Of a stretch of 64,000 nt of DNA, positions 18,025-26,275 are shown one piece after another. The translations under genes and the position numbers were made by a program. The stretch's first letter is position 1, and each line of letters begins with the position of its first letter. This DNA is from Psychromonas marina (GTDB lineage Bacteria; Pseudomonadota; Gammaproteobacteria; Enterobacterales; Psychromonadaceae): NCBI RefSeq assembly GCF_030161115.1, contig NZ_BSPQ01000001.1:744001-808000 (forward strand), written 5' to 3'. A model generated the notes under the pieces. The model saw nothing but the letters and a program-made list of their open reading frames with translations, did no database searches and had not been told where the DNA came from.

Positions 18025-19110
18025 TTAAAAACCGTATTCAAGACCAACACGTAACACAACATCAGTGTCCGCATTTGTTCCATTAACTGAAGTCAACGTA
18101 CGACCAGCAACACGTGCATAAGGTACGAAACCGTTAATATTACCCATTACTTGCAATGATACGATGTTATCAGCATCATCTTGCGTTTCACCATTAATTT
18201 CAGAATCTAGCGTTGCTGCATAACCCGCTCGAAGTCCAAAAGGTCCATTCCAGTATTGTGCGATTAAAGAATAAGAGCCTTGGCTTGCGTCACCATCTTG
18301 GAACTCCCAATCTCCGTTTATGAAACGGTCTTTAGCATCTGCTTGCTTGAATGCACCAGCGATGCTGAAACCACCAGGAAGACCCGCTTCAAAACCCACG
18401 AAGTAAGTATTAACATCGCCGCCCTCTTTGTAGGTCGTTGTATCATCACTATTTTCTATGGTTTCTCCACCTTTGAAGTTTTTATTACTTTCAAAAGCAG
18501 CCATTAATGTCACCGTGCTTACAGTATACTTTATATTGGCGCCAACGAAGTTTGAACCTTCTTTGCTTGAATCACCACGACCAACAGATGCCGCAAAATT
18601 AAAACCAGACCATGTTGGCGAGTCGTAACGAACTTGGTCAGAATGGCGATCGTTATAACCTTTTACCGTACCACCCCAGTCAAATACAGCACCTAGACCA
18701 GGATTAGAAAATGGCCAATCGATTAGTTCATACATTGGTGTTAATACACGACCAAAACGCACTTTACCCCAATCGCCACCTAAGCCGATAAAGGTATCAC
18801 GTACACCTAAAGATCCTGAAGCACCTGCACCACCATTACCAAAATTCCCCACATAGCCAGATTCAATTTGCAAAAAAACATGCAAATCATCGGTCATATT
18901 TTTACCTGCGCGAAAGCCTACACGAGACTCATTTTCAAGTTCATAACCAGTCTGAGCATTACGATTATCACTAATATTGTAATCCACTGCAGAGATAGCA
19001 GCGACACCATAAACAGTAACTGGAATTTCTTCATTTACGCCAATTTCATAAGCTGAAGCTGAAAATGCAAGCGTTGTTAACGCTGCTGCAACAAGTGTTT
19101 TTTTAAACAT
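18025..19110 (-). CDS. Outer-membrane porin (OmpC/OmpN-type general porin) 2
   Basis: General porin of 361 residues, paralogue of the porin at 14793-15872. ATG at 19110 opens a signal peptide (MFKKTLVAAALTTLAFSASA) that differs from the other copy only at a few positions, and AAGGAA lies 8 bases upstream; the longer frame to 19194 is not used. It shares RDTFIGLGG, VRFGRVLTPMYELIDWPFSN and the terminal Phe (GLEYGF). The region between it and the cob operon holds a CRP-like site and two hairpins. Confidence 0.9.
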   Translation of the reverse strand: MFKKTLVAAALTTLAFSASAYEIGVNEEIPVTVYGVAAISAVDYNISDNRNAQTGYELENESRVGFRAGKNMTDDLHVFLQIESGYVGNFGNGGAGASGSLGVRDTFIGLGGDWGKVRFGRVLTPMYELIDWPFSNPGLGAVFDWGGTVKGYNDRHSDQVRYDSPTWSGFNFAASVGRGDSSKEGSNFVGANIKYTVSTVTLMAAFESNKNFKGGETIENSDDTTTYKEGGDVNTYFVGFEAGLPGGFSIAGAFKQADAKDRFINGDWEFQDGDASQGSYSLIAQYWNGPFGLRAGYAATLDSEINGETQDDADNIVSLQVMGNINGFVPYARVAGRTLTSVNGTNADTDVVLRVGLEYGF

Positions 19111-19448
19111 ATTATATTCCTTAATAATTCGTTCGGAGGTCTTTGTCCTTCTACAATTCCCACGTAGAAACTCGTTTATTTCCATATAAAGCAAATGACT
19201 TAAAACCTAAATATTGATCATATTTGCTAACTTATGAGTATCACTCAAATCGTTATTTATAGAAGGTAATGCCCCTTCTTCGAGAAGGGATAATACGGAT
19301 CAATGCAAGCAACTCAATAGCTTGCAAGCAGCAAAGTTTTGGTTTAGTGATAACTATCACAACGGGGATTTACAAACGGGATCCAGAACACTAAAAACCA
19401 GAAGAAATAAAAAATAATAATATAAATATCAACAAGTTAACCACCAAC
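19111..19448. other. Intergenic region between the cob operon and porin 2
   Basis: 338 bases without a gene. It contains a perfect hairpin CCCTTCT/AGAAGGG (19273-19289), another TGCAAGC/GCTTGCA (19304-19326), and a CRP-like palindrome at 19346-19361. The hairpins may end the cob transcript or form the porin leader. Confidence 0.6.
19346..19361. promoter_or_regulatory. Candidate CRP (cAMP receptor protein) site
   Basis: AGTGA-TAACTA-TCACA matches the CRP core TGTGA-N6-TCACA at 9 of 10 positions and is symmetric. It lies about 235 bases upstream of porin 2 and 88 bases past the cobC stop, so porin 2 is the likely target. Confidence 0.5.
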
Positions 19449-20123
19449 CTAGATTGATTTTTGATTGACAAAAACCTGCTTTAACTTGTTATTTTTCAAG
19501 GTGATTTGGGAGATACTGGCATAATCAACCGTAAGTTCGGTCACATTTTCCAGTGAAAGTTCGAGGTACCTAGACAGAGTGCTACAAATAACACCAGAAT
19601 GTGCTACGAGTAATATATTGATGGGATTTTGGGTAAGGAAATTTGTTGTAATAAGTTCCGACCAGGCCTGTAAAACACGATCATGAAAGTGAGCTGGAGT
19701 TTCACCATTGGGGAATTCAAAATATAAGCGGTTTTCATTCCACTCATCTATTTTAATACGCGCGATATCATTCCATTTTTCCCCTTCCCAGTCGCCAAAA
19801 TTAATCTCTTTAAAGCGTTTATCATAAATGACGGACTGTTTATGCGTTGATTGAACATAACTTGCTTGAGCGTGATTAGATTGTAGAAGAGTTGCCCCCT
19901 TATTAAGGTGCACTTTAGCAAGATCTTCAGCTAGTAGCGAACAGCGTTGCAACGGACTGCTATAAATAGCAGTTATCTTTTTATCCTTAAAACAACCACT
20001 AATTTTAGCTAATTGTTGTTCATAATCATCAGATACAGGACAATCAAGTTGCCCATAACAGGTACCTGTCGCTATCAACGGTTTAGTGTGACGAATTAGG
20101 TAGATATTTAATTGCGTATTCAT
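19449..20123 (-). CDS. cobC: Alpha-ribazole phosphatase / histidine phosphatase (CobC-like)
   Basis: Histidine-phosphatase-family enzyme, probably removing the phosphate from alpha-ribazole phosphate or adenosylcobalamin phosphate in the last stage of cobalamin synthesis. The 224 residues start with the catalytic motif YLIRHTKP (RHT instead of the common RHG). The acid region FKEINFGDWEG and second histidine LLVAHSGVICSTLSRYL follow. It overlaps the end of cobS by 4 bases (ATGA), and cobT precedes both. The context makes the cobalamin role likely; the fold alone would also fit other phosphatases. Confidence 0.85.
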   Translation of the reverse strand: MNTQLNIYLIRHTKPLIATGTCYGQLDCPVSDDYEQQLAKISGCFKDKKITAIYSSPLQRCSLLAEDLAKVHLNKGATLLQSNHAQASYVQSTHKQSVIYDKRFKEINFGDWEGEKWNDIARIKIDEWNENRLYFEFPNGETPAHFHDRVLQAWSELITTNFLTQNPINILLVAHSGVICSTLSRYLELSLENVTELTVDYASISQITLKNNKLKQVFVNQKSI

Positions 20124-20908
20124 GCCTGAAGTACCACGGTTAGAAGCAATAGAATAATCAATTCAATACACTGCTGAGCAAAACCTAAACAGTCTCCTGT
20201 GTAACCTTGTAGGCTTTTCAAAAATAATTGACGCAATATAAAAGTAGCTATTACGCTAATAGCTACAATACTTACTGCATTCGCGGGCGATAGCAGCAAT
20301 AAGCTAGAAAGTGCGCACAGTGAAGCGAATATAAAGTAACCTTGAGGTAATTTAGTTGCTAACGACTGTACCTTACTCTGCTTGTCTAAGCGCACGTAAG
20401 GTAATGTTTGCATAATAAATAAGGCTGCATAACGACTTAACGTATGGGCAAGCAACAAAGCAATAAACAAAGATGAATAACTAATTGCAGTTAATTCGAT
20501 TAGTACATTAAGTTTTAATATAAATAGAACAACTAAACCAATACCTGCATAACTGCCGATTTGGCTATCTTTCATTATCTTTAATCGCTGAGCCGCATTA
20601 TAACCGCCACCAAAGCCATCACAGCAATCGGCAAAGCCATCTTCATGCAATGCGCCAGTTAATAATAGCCCTCCTATAAGCATTAGAATGAGACTAATAG
20701 GAATCGAAAAAATTAATTGGCTAACATAAAATATCCCGCCCATCACAAGTGCAACACCCAGTCCAATAAGAGGTAAATAAACATTGGCTTTATGAAATTG
20801 CTCATCATCAAAGTCAATGCAGCGAGGGATAGGTACACGTGTAAAATAAGAGAGCGCATAAAAGAACAAGATCAACTGCTGCCTTAAGTTTTGTAACACG
20901 ATATTCAT
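20120..20908 (-). CDS. cobS: Adenosylcobinamide-GDP ribazoletransferase CobS
   Basis: Integral membrane cobalamin synthase that joins adenosylcobinamide-GDP to alpha-ribazole(-phosphate). The 262 residues have several membrane helices and the family's catalytic block HEDGFADCCDGFGGGYN, followed by LKIMKDSQIGSYAG and the C-terminal GYTGDCLGFAQQ. Located between cobT and cobC in one operon; it starts 27 bases after the cobT stop. Confidence 0.94.
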   Translation of the reverse strand: MNIVLQNLRQQLILFFYALSYFTRVPIPRCIDFDDEQFHKANVYLPLIGLGVALVMGGIFYVSQLIFSIPISLILMLIGGLLLTGALHEDGFADCCDGFGGGYNAAQRLKIMKDSQIGSYAGIGLVVLFILKLNVLIELTAISYSSLFIALLLAHTLSRYAALFIMQTLPYVRLDKQSKVQSLATKLPQGYFIFASLCALSSLLLLSPANAVSIVAISVIATFILRQLFLKSLQGYTGDCLGFAQQCIELIILLLLTVVLQA

Positions 20909-20935
20909 TACTGCATTTCCCCTTTATTCACAGGT

Positions 20936-21991
20936 TTAACCTTCACTATTTGAAACACCAGCATCTGCAAAGGAAGCCATTTCATTAAAGAAGCTAACCG
21001 CAGAGACAACTAGCGGATAAGCCACTGCAACCCCAGAGCCCTCGCCCAGTCGCATCCCTAAATTTAATAACGGCTGTACGTCCATCGCTGCTAATAATCG
21101 CTGATGCGCTTGTTCATTAGATTGATGACAAAATTGCGTATATTCAATGAAGTTTGCTTCCATTTTACTCGCAGCCAATGCTGCAACAGAGCAAATAAAA
21201 CCATCTACTAGCACCAACATTGAAAGCTCAGCAGCCTTTAGCATCGCCCCCACCATCATCACAATTTCAAAACCACCAACTTTTTGTAATACCTGTGCGG
21301 GTGAAGCAGCTTTTAATTGATGTAATTCAATCGCTTGATCGATAACGTTAGCCTTATGTAATACCCCAGCCTCATCAACACCAGTTCCTTTACCAGCACA
21401 ATTCGCCCCTGATAAATTTAATAGCGCAGACATAATCGCGGCTGCAGATGTCGTATTAGCGATACCCATTTCACCAAAGCCGATCACATTACAGCCTGCA
21501 TTGTATTTACTTGATACGATATCTGCGCCTTGCTGTAATGCCTGCAAGTACTGTTTTTCGCTCATCGCTTCTGTGACTGAAAAGTTATTGGTGCCTTTAG
21601 CAATCGGCTTATTGATAAATCCAGAATGCTCAACACCAACAAAATCACAACTAACACCGGCATTAACAATCGTCAAATCAAGCCCATTCTGACGTGAAAA
21701 ACAATTAATCGCAGCTCCACCAGATAAAAAATTCAATACCATCTGTTCCGTCACCGCTTTAGGAAACAAACTAACGCCTTCATCGGCAATACCATGATCT
21801 GCTGCAAAAATAAGTACACAAGGCGCATTCAATGAAGGTGATAAGCTATGTTGTATCTTGGCTATTTTGGCAGCAAGGGGCTCTAACAAACCAAGGCTAC
21901 CCTGCGGCTTGGTTTTTAAGTCGATAGTTTGCTGCACTGCACTGATAAATGAGCTTGGAAGTTGCTGAACGAGAGAATTAATATTAAACAC
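20936..21991 (-). CDS. cobT: Nicotinate-nucleotide-dimethylbenzimidazole phosphoribosyltransferase CobT
   Basis: Cytoplasmic enzyme that makes alpha-ribazole 5'-phosphate from nicotinate mononucleotide and a lower-ligand base. Characteristic segments are KPQGSLGLLEPLA, FAADHGIADEGVSLFP, GFGEMGIANTTSAAA and the terminal LGMRLGEGSGVAVAYP with the catalytic Glu. The longest frame begins at a TTG (22027), but I choose GTG 21991 because AAGGA is placed 6 bases upstream and the resulting 351 residues match the family. First gene of a cobT-cobS-cobC operon. I find no cobU or B12 riboswitch upstream. Confidence 0.93.
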   Translation of the reverse strand: MFNINSLVQQLPSSFISAVQQTIDLKTKPQGSLGLLEPLAAKIAKIQHSLSPSLNAPCVLIFAADHGIADEGVSLFPKAVTEQMVLNFLSGGAAINCFSRQNGLDLTIVNAGVSCDFVGVEHSGFINKPIAKGTNNFSVTEAMSEKQYLQALQQGADIVSSKYNAGCNVIGFGEMGIANTTSAAAIMSALLNLSGANCAGKGTGVDEAGVLHKANVIDQAIELHQLKAASPAQVLQKVGGFEIVMMVGAMLKAAELSMLVLVDGFICSVAALAASKMEANFIEYTQFCHQSNEQAHQRLLAAMDVQPLLNLGMRLGEGSGVAVAYPLVVSAVSFFNEMASFADAGVSNSEG

Positions 21992-22245
21992 AATAGATCC
22001 TTTAAAATAATATACTGGCGAGGACAAGAAAAACGACTAAAATTCAACCTACTGTTAAACTAAGATGAAAGTAAGACGTGAAACTAGTCACAAACTACAA
22101 TAAATTTACGTAAATATCACTATAACAAACTGAAAATACAATCATAATGATTTTCCAATTGCTAAAATGCAATGATATATTTTAGGCGGCTTTTTTAATC
22201 TACGCCTGCTTATATAGCCTTATACAACGTTTTTGAGATATATTT

Positions 22246-23802
22246 ATGAATGATAGTGATCTTCTTTTTATAGAGGATGATATAACCGACGTTGACGACC
22301 CTATTTCATTACATCTCTCTCCTTGGAAGGTTTTGATTGTTGATGATGATAAAGAGGTACATGCAGTCACTAAACTCGTACTCTCAAATTTTGAGTGGGA
22401 CGATACACCTTTACACTTCCTGAGTGCTTACTCCGCATATGAAGCTGAGCAGCTATTTTTAGAACATGATGACATTGCCGTTGCGTTAATAGACGTTGTC
22501 ATGGAAACCGATGATGCCGGGCTAAAATTAATAGAAACTGTTCGTAATGAATTTCAGAATAAAAATACCCGTATTGTGCTCCGTACCGGACAACCTGGGC
22601 AAGCGCCAGAACGAACCATTATTCGTGAATACGATATTTCTGACTATAAAAATAAAACCGAATTAAGTGGTGTTAAGCTCGATACATTAATGTGTACCAC
22701 ATTACGCTCTTACCAAAATATTGTTAATTTAAACAAAAATAAAGAGGGCTTAGAGCTAGTTGTTGAATCTTCAAGTGTTTTATTTGATGCAACCACCTAT
22801 GAATCCTTAGTTGATGAAACGATCAATTATTTAACCAAACTTCTGACAAAGTGCACTAATACTCCTGCACATAATTTGTCAGCTGTTGGCTTTTATTGCG
22901 ATCTTGATGTGTTTCTTTTATTAGAAGCGCGTGGGGAATACTCACACTTCACTAGCCCTGATGATATCGAAAAACTGCCTAATCATATTTCCCTGCTTAT
23001 TTCAGAAAGCATGGCAGAGCAAAAAAACATTTATAATCCGGACTGTTTTGTATTAAGTATGCAAAGTAGCTCTGAAAAAAATGTCATGTTTTATGTTGAT
23101 GGATTTTCCCCTCTTTCAAAGCAAGATATTGCTCTGATCGAACTTTTTGCCAGCAACACCAAGATCTCCTTTGATAACGAGGAACTTCGTCATGAGATTG
23201 ATGAAGGGCAGCGTGAGATTGTTTACCTACTGGGTGAGGCGATTGAGCATAAATCTAAAGAGACCGGAAATCATATTCGACGCGTTGCTGAGATCACCCG
23301 TATTTTAGCGCTTGAGTTAGGCTTTAGCGTCGCTGAATCAGAAAAGATAAAATCTGCTTCACCACTGCATGACTTAGGTAAAATCGGCATTCCTGATCAT
23401 ATTTTGCACAAACCGGGCTCATTTACGCCAGAAGAGTGGAAAATAATGCAGTCTCATGTAGAAATTGGCTATGAGTTAGTACGTTACTCTAACCAAGACA
23501 TCTTAAAATATGCAGCATTAATCAGTTATCAACATCATGAGAAGTGGGATGGCAGCGGTTATCCTAATGGCCTTAAAGGCGAAGAGATCAGCTTAGTGGG
23601 ACGAATAGCTTCATTAGCAGATGTATTTGATGCCCTTGCTCATGACCGTTGTTATAAAAAAGCATGGCCAATGAATGAAGTATTACAATTTATTGATGAT
23701 CAAGAAGGATTGCACTTCGACCCACTGGTAGTCGAGGCCTTTAGGAAACATAAAAATCAAATAATAGAGGTCAATGAACGTTATAGCGATGTTTTTAAGT
23801 AA
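22246..23802 (+). CDS. Response regulator with DUF3369 and HD-GYP c-di-GMP phosphodiesterase domain
   Basis: 518-residue cytoplasmic regulator. The receiver domain (about residues 27-150) has the phospho-acceptor Asp in VALIDVVMETD. A middle DUF3369 segment follows (about 170-315), and then an HD-GYP domain with the metal-binding HDLGKIGIPD near 374 and HHEKWDGSGYP near 429. The canonical catalytic residues are present, so it should hydrolyse c-di-GMP when phosphorylated. It is alone, with its own terminator; no cognate kinase lies beside it. The cob operon starts on the other strand about 250 bases upstream. Confidence 0.92.
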   Translation: MNDSDLLFIEDDITDVDDPISLHLSPWKVLIVDDDKEVHAVTKLVLSNFEWDDTPLHFLSAYSAYEAEQLFLEHDDIAVALIDVVMETDDAGLKLIETVRNEFQNKNTRIVLRTGQPGQAPERTIIREYDISDYKNKTELSGVKLDTLMCTTLRSYQNIVNLNKNKEGLELVVESSSVLFDATTYESLVDETINYLTKLLTKCTNTPAHNLSAVGFYCDLDVFLLLEARGEYSHFTSPDDIEKLPNHISLLISESMAEQKNIYNPDCFVLSMQSSSEKNVMFYVDGFSPLSKQDIALIELFASNTKISFDNEELRHEIDEGQREIVYLLGEAIEHKSKETGNHIRRVAEITRILALELGFSVAESEKIKSASPLHDLGKIGIPDHILHKPGSFTPEEWKIMQSHVEIGYELVRYSNQDILKYAALISYQHHEKWDGSGYPNGLKGEEISLVGRIASLADVFDALAHDRCYKKAWPMNEVLQFIDDQEGLHFDPLVVEAFRKHKNQIIEVNERYSDVFK

Positions 23803-23814
23803 CTTCACATTAAA

Positions 23815-23841
23815 AATCCCGATTCTATCGGGATTTGTTTT
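23815..23841 (+). terminator. Intrinsic terminator of the HD-GYP regulator gene
   Basis: Eight-base stem AATCCCGA/TCGGGATT with a five-base loop followed by TGTTTT, 12 bases past the stop codon. Confidence 0.85.
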
Positions 23842-23890
23842 ATAATAGCTCCTATTATTACTGAAACCCCCTTTATTATTGGAAAAACCC

Positions 23891-25252
23891 ATGTCTTTTG
23901 ATGCGCTTGAACTCGACCAACACCTTTTAAATGCTCTAGAAAAAATGGGCCATACACGCCCGACAAGCATTCAAACGCTCGCTATTCCCGTTGCTATGGA
24001 TGAGCAAGATATTATGGCAAGTGCGCCTACAGGTACCGGCAAAACGTTAGCTTTTTTATTACCTGCTGTACAACGCTTAATTGACTTTCCTCGTCGTAAA
24101 GGTGGTTCAGCTCGTATTTTAATATTAACGCCAACTCGCGAACTTGCAGTGCAAATAAGCGAAGTAGCACAAAACTTAACTGAAGATACCGACTTGGTTG
24201 TTGGTAATATCATTGGTGGCATCTCTTACGAAGCACAAGAAGATGTGATCATGGAAAACGTTGATATCGTGATCGCAACACCAGGTCGCTTGATGGAATA
24301 TATCGAAGCAGAAGCATTCGATTGCCGTGAAGTAGAAACATTAGTGCTTGATGAAGCAGACCGTATGTTAGATATGGGCTTTATCGATACTATGGACAGA
24401 ATCGCAGGTGAAACACGCTGGCGCAAACATACCTCTCTATTTTCAGCGACATTAGAAGGTAAAGGCTTACGTGAGTTCTCTCGTGATATTTTGACTAACC
24501 CAGCGCAATTAACAGCTGAAGTTTCTCGTCGCGAAAGTGGCAAAATTAACCAGTGGATTCATCTTGCCGATAATGCTGAACATAAATTACAACTGTTAGC
24601 ATTTATTCTTCAACAAGAGCCATTGCATGATCAACCACAAAAGATGATTGTGTTTGTTAAAACACGTGATCGCCTAACAGAATTGGTTGCTCAATTAGCT
24701 GAACTACAAATCCCATGTAACTACCTACGTGGTGAAATGGATCAAGAGAAACGTAACGAATCATTACGCCAATTTAAAGAAGGCAACGTTAATATCCTGA
24801 TTGCAACAGATGTCGCTGCACGTGGTATCGATGTACCTGATATTACGCACGTCATTAACTACGATATGCCACGCAGTGCAGATATTTATGTTCACCGTAT
24901 TGGGCGTACAGCACGTGGTGGTAAAAAAGGTAATGCAATTTCACTGATTGAAGCACATGACGTAGATATTTTAAGCAAGGTTGAACGTTACACCGACCAA
25001 GTGTTAAAACGTCGCGTAATCAAATCACTACGCCCAGTGAACAAAGAAGCGAAGGTAAGCTTACGTAAGTCTAAGAAACCAGTGACGAAAAAAGGTAAAG
25101 CACGCGAAAAAGAAGTGAAAGAGCTTCAAAAAGCAAAACGTCAGAAGAAAAAAGAGGAGATGGGTAAGCAACGTCACCGTACTAAAAAATCTAAAGGTAA
25201 ACCTGATTTCGCCGCTAAAGCCGCTAAGAAAGCAGCAACTAGCGAAGAGTAA
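23891..25252 (+). CDS. srmB: DEAD-box ATP-dependent RNA helicase SrmB
   Basis: RNA helicase that assists 50S ribosome assembly. All DEAD-box motifs are visible: Q motif with TRPTSIQ, Walker A APTGTGKT, PTRELAVQ (Ia), LDEADRMLDMGF (II), FSATLEG (III), IATDVAARGIDVPD (V) and HRIGRTARGGKKG (VI). The SrmB N-terminus FDALELDQHLLNALEKMG and a long lysine/arginine-rich tail (about 400-453) fit SrmB rather than RhlE or DeaD. I use ATG 23891; a TTG four codons earlier is less likely. Monocistronic, with the convergent yaaA gene downstream. Confidence 0.94.
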   Translation: MSFDALELDQHLLNALEKMGHTRPTSIQTLAIPVAMDEQDIMASAPTGTGKTLAFLLPAVQRLIDFPRRKGGSARILILTPTRELAVQISEVAQNLTEDTDLVVGNIIGGISYEAQEDVIMENVDIVIATPGRLMEYIEAEAFDCREVETLVLDEADRMLDMGFIDTMDRIAGETRWRKHTSLFSATLEGKGLREFSRDILTNPAQLTAEVSRRESGKINQWIHLADNAEHKLQLLAFILQQEPLHDQPQKMIVFVKTRDRLTELVAQLAELQIPCNYLRGEMDQEKRNESLRQFKEGNVNILIATDVAARGIDVPDITHVINYDMPRSADIYVHRIGRTARGGKKGNAISLIEAHDVDILSKVERYTDQVLKRRVIKSLRPVNKEAKVSLRKSKKPVTKKGKAREKEVKELQKAKRQKKKEEMGKQRHRTKKSKGKPDFAAKAAKKAATSEE

Positions 25253-25261
25253 AGAACTGAT

Positions 25262-25294
25262 AGCTTCGAGTTTCGAGAAACGACTCTCGAAGCT
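25262..25294. terminator. Hairpin between convergent srmB and yaaA
   Basis: Nine-base perfect arms AGCTTCGAG/CTCGAAGCT around a 15-base loop that itself contains a TTTC-GA-GAAA mini-palindrome. It lies 10 bases after the srmB stop and before the convergent yaaA stop, and is part of a TCGAG-rich, repeat-like stretch. Confidence 0.6.
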
Positions 25295-25312
25295 CGTCAC
25301 TCGACGCTTTAT

Positions 25313-26086
25313 TTACCTTTCATCACGATAAAAAACCAGATCCGTTGCCGTTGAATCAGCAGGTACGAAATAATACCCATCGACATCAAAGCCTTTTAGT
25401 TGCTCGACCTCAGTTAACTCATTCTCTAATATATAACGCGCCATTAATCCGCGTGCTTTCTTGGCATAAAAACTAATTACTTTGTATTGGCCATTTTTCT
25501 GATCTTTAAAGATTGGGGTAATAATATCGCCTTTTAGCTCTTTTTTCTTTACCGCTTTAAAGTATTCATTCGATGCAAGGTTAACTAATAATTTATCCCC
25601 TTGTGCTTGCAAAGCATCATTAACCGCTTCCGTTACAATAGAACCCCAGAATTGATATAAATTAGTACCACGTAAATTGTCTAACTTAGTACCCATCTCT
25701 AAACGGTATGCCATCATCAAATCTAACGGTTTTAATAAACCATACAAACCAGAAAGAATACGCAAATGTTGTTGTGCATAGGTAAGTACTTTAGGCGCTA
25801 AGGTTTCAGCTTGTAAACCAGTGTAAACATCACCTTTAAACGCAAACAGCGCTTGTTTGGCATTGTCTACTGTCAGTGGTTGTTGCCACTCAGCAAAACG
25901 AGCAACGTTAAGTCCTGCAATTTTATCACTCACTTTCATCAGTGAGGCAATGTCTTGCATCGACAGTTGCTGACAACGCGCAATAAGCAGTTCACTCTCC
26001 GATAATAATGTTCCGTTTGAGTATTCATCGGTTGGTGCGGGGGTTTCAAAATCAAGAGTCTTCGCAGGAGAAAGTACAATAATCAT
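25313..26086 (-). CDS. yaaA: Peroxide stress protein YaaA (DUF328)
   Basis: Cytoplasmic protein of the YaaA family, known in E. coli for limiting free iron and protecting DNA during H2O2 stress. The 257 residues from ATG 26086 begin with [18 protein letters not shown] and contain the family's [29 protein letters not shown] and [12 protein letters not shown] blocks. The longer upstream frame is not supported; AGGA lies well before ATG 26086. A terminator-like hairpin with a U-tract sits only 12 bases before the start, which suggests attenuation or read-through control. Confidence 0.94.
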   Translation of the reverse strand: MIIVLSPAKTLDFETPAPTDEYSNGTLLSESELLIARCQQLSMQDIASLMKVSDKIAGLNVARFAEWQQPLTVDNAKQALFAFKGDVYTGLQAETLAPKVLTYAQQHLRILSGLYGLLKPLDLMMAYRLEMGTKLDNLRGTNLYQFWGSIVTEAVNDALQAQGDKLLVNLASNEYFKAVKKKELKGDIITPIFKDQKNGQYKVISFYAKKARGLMARYILENELTEVEQLKGFDVDGYYFVPADSTATDLVFYRDER

Positions 26087-26097
26087 GTTTATTCCTA

Positions 26098-26122
26098 AAA
26101 CAAAACGCCTCTCAGGGCGTTT
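26098..26122 (-). terminator. Terminator-like hairpin in the yaaA leader
   Basis: Stem AAACGCC/GGCGTTT with a six-base loop and a U-rich run on the minus strand, ending at the yaaA ribosome-binding site. Because a separate terminator follows pilU upstream, this one may act as an attenuator for yaaA. Confidence 0.75.
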
Positions 26123-26206
26123 AATAAGTGATGAGCTATTAAAGCGTATTTGTCGCTTATTGATCAAGCACTAATACATTTAGGTCATGTCTTTAGCGTG
26201 ACAATC

Positions 26207-26244
26207 GCAAAACAGCAACCGCGAAACTAGTTGTAGTTGCTGTT
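26207..26244 (-). terminator. Intrinsic terminator of pilTU
   Basis: Nine-base perfect arms AACAGCAAC/GTTGCTGTT with a 16-base loop, followed by U residues on the minus strand, about 32 bases past the pilU stop. Confidence 0.75.
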
Positions 26245-26248
26245 ATTA

Positions 26249-26273
26249 ATAGCTAAAAGCTGACGGCTGATTA
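26249..26273 (+). repeat. Short dispersed repeat, copy A
   Basis: Contains ATAGCTAAAAGCTGAC, identical over 16 bases to copy C at 57590-57605 and related to copy B at 54431-54463. It is squeezed between the pilU stop and its terminator. Confidence 0.6.
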
Positions 26274-26275
26274 AA

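Noticed and set aside
22028-22245. Cobalamin riboswitch upstream of cobT
   Set aside because: I looked for the conserved B12-box type sequence in the leader and did not find it.
26130-26168. Possible OxyR half-site upstream of yaaA
   Set aside because: The best register matches only 7 of 10 fixed positions in one half and almost nothing in the other, far weaker than the site at 10047-10083.
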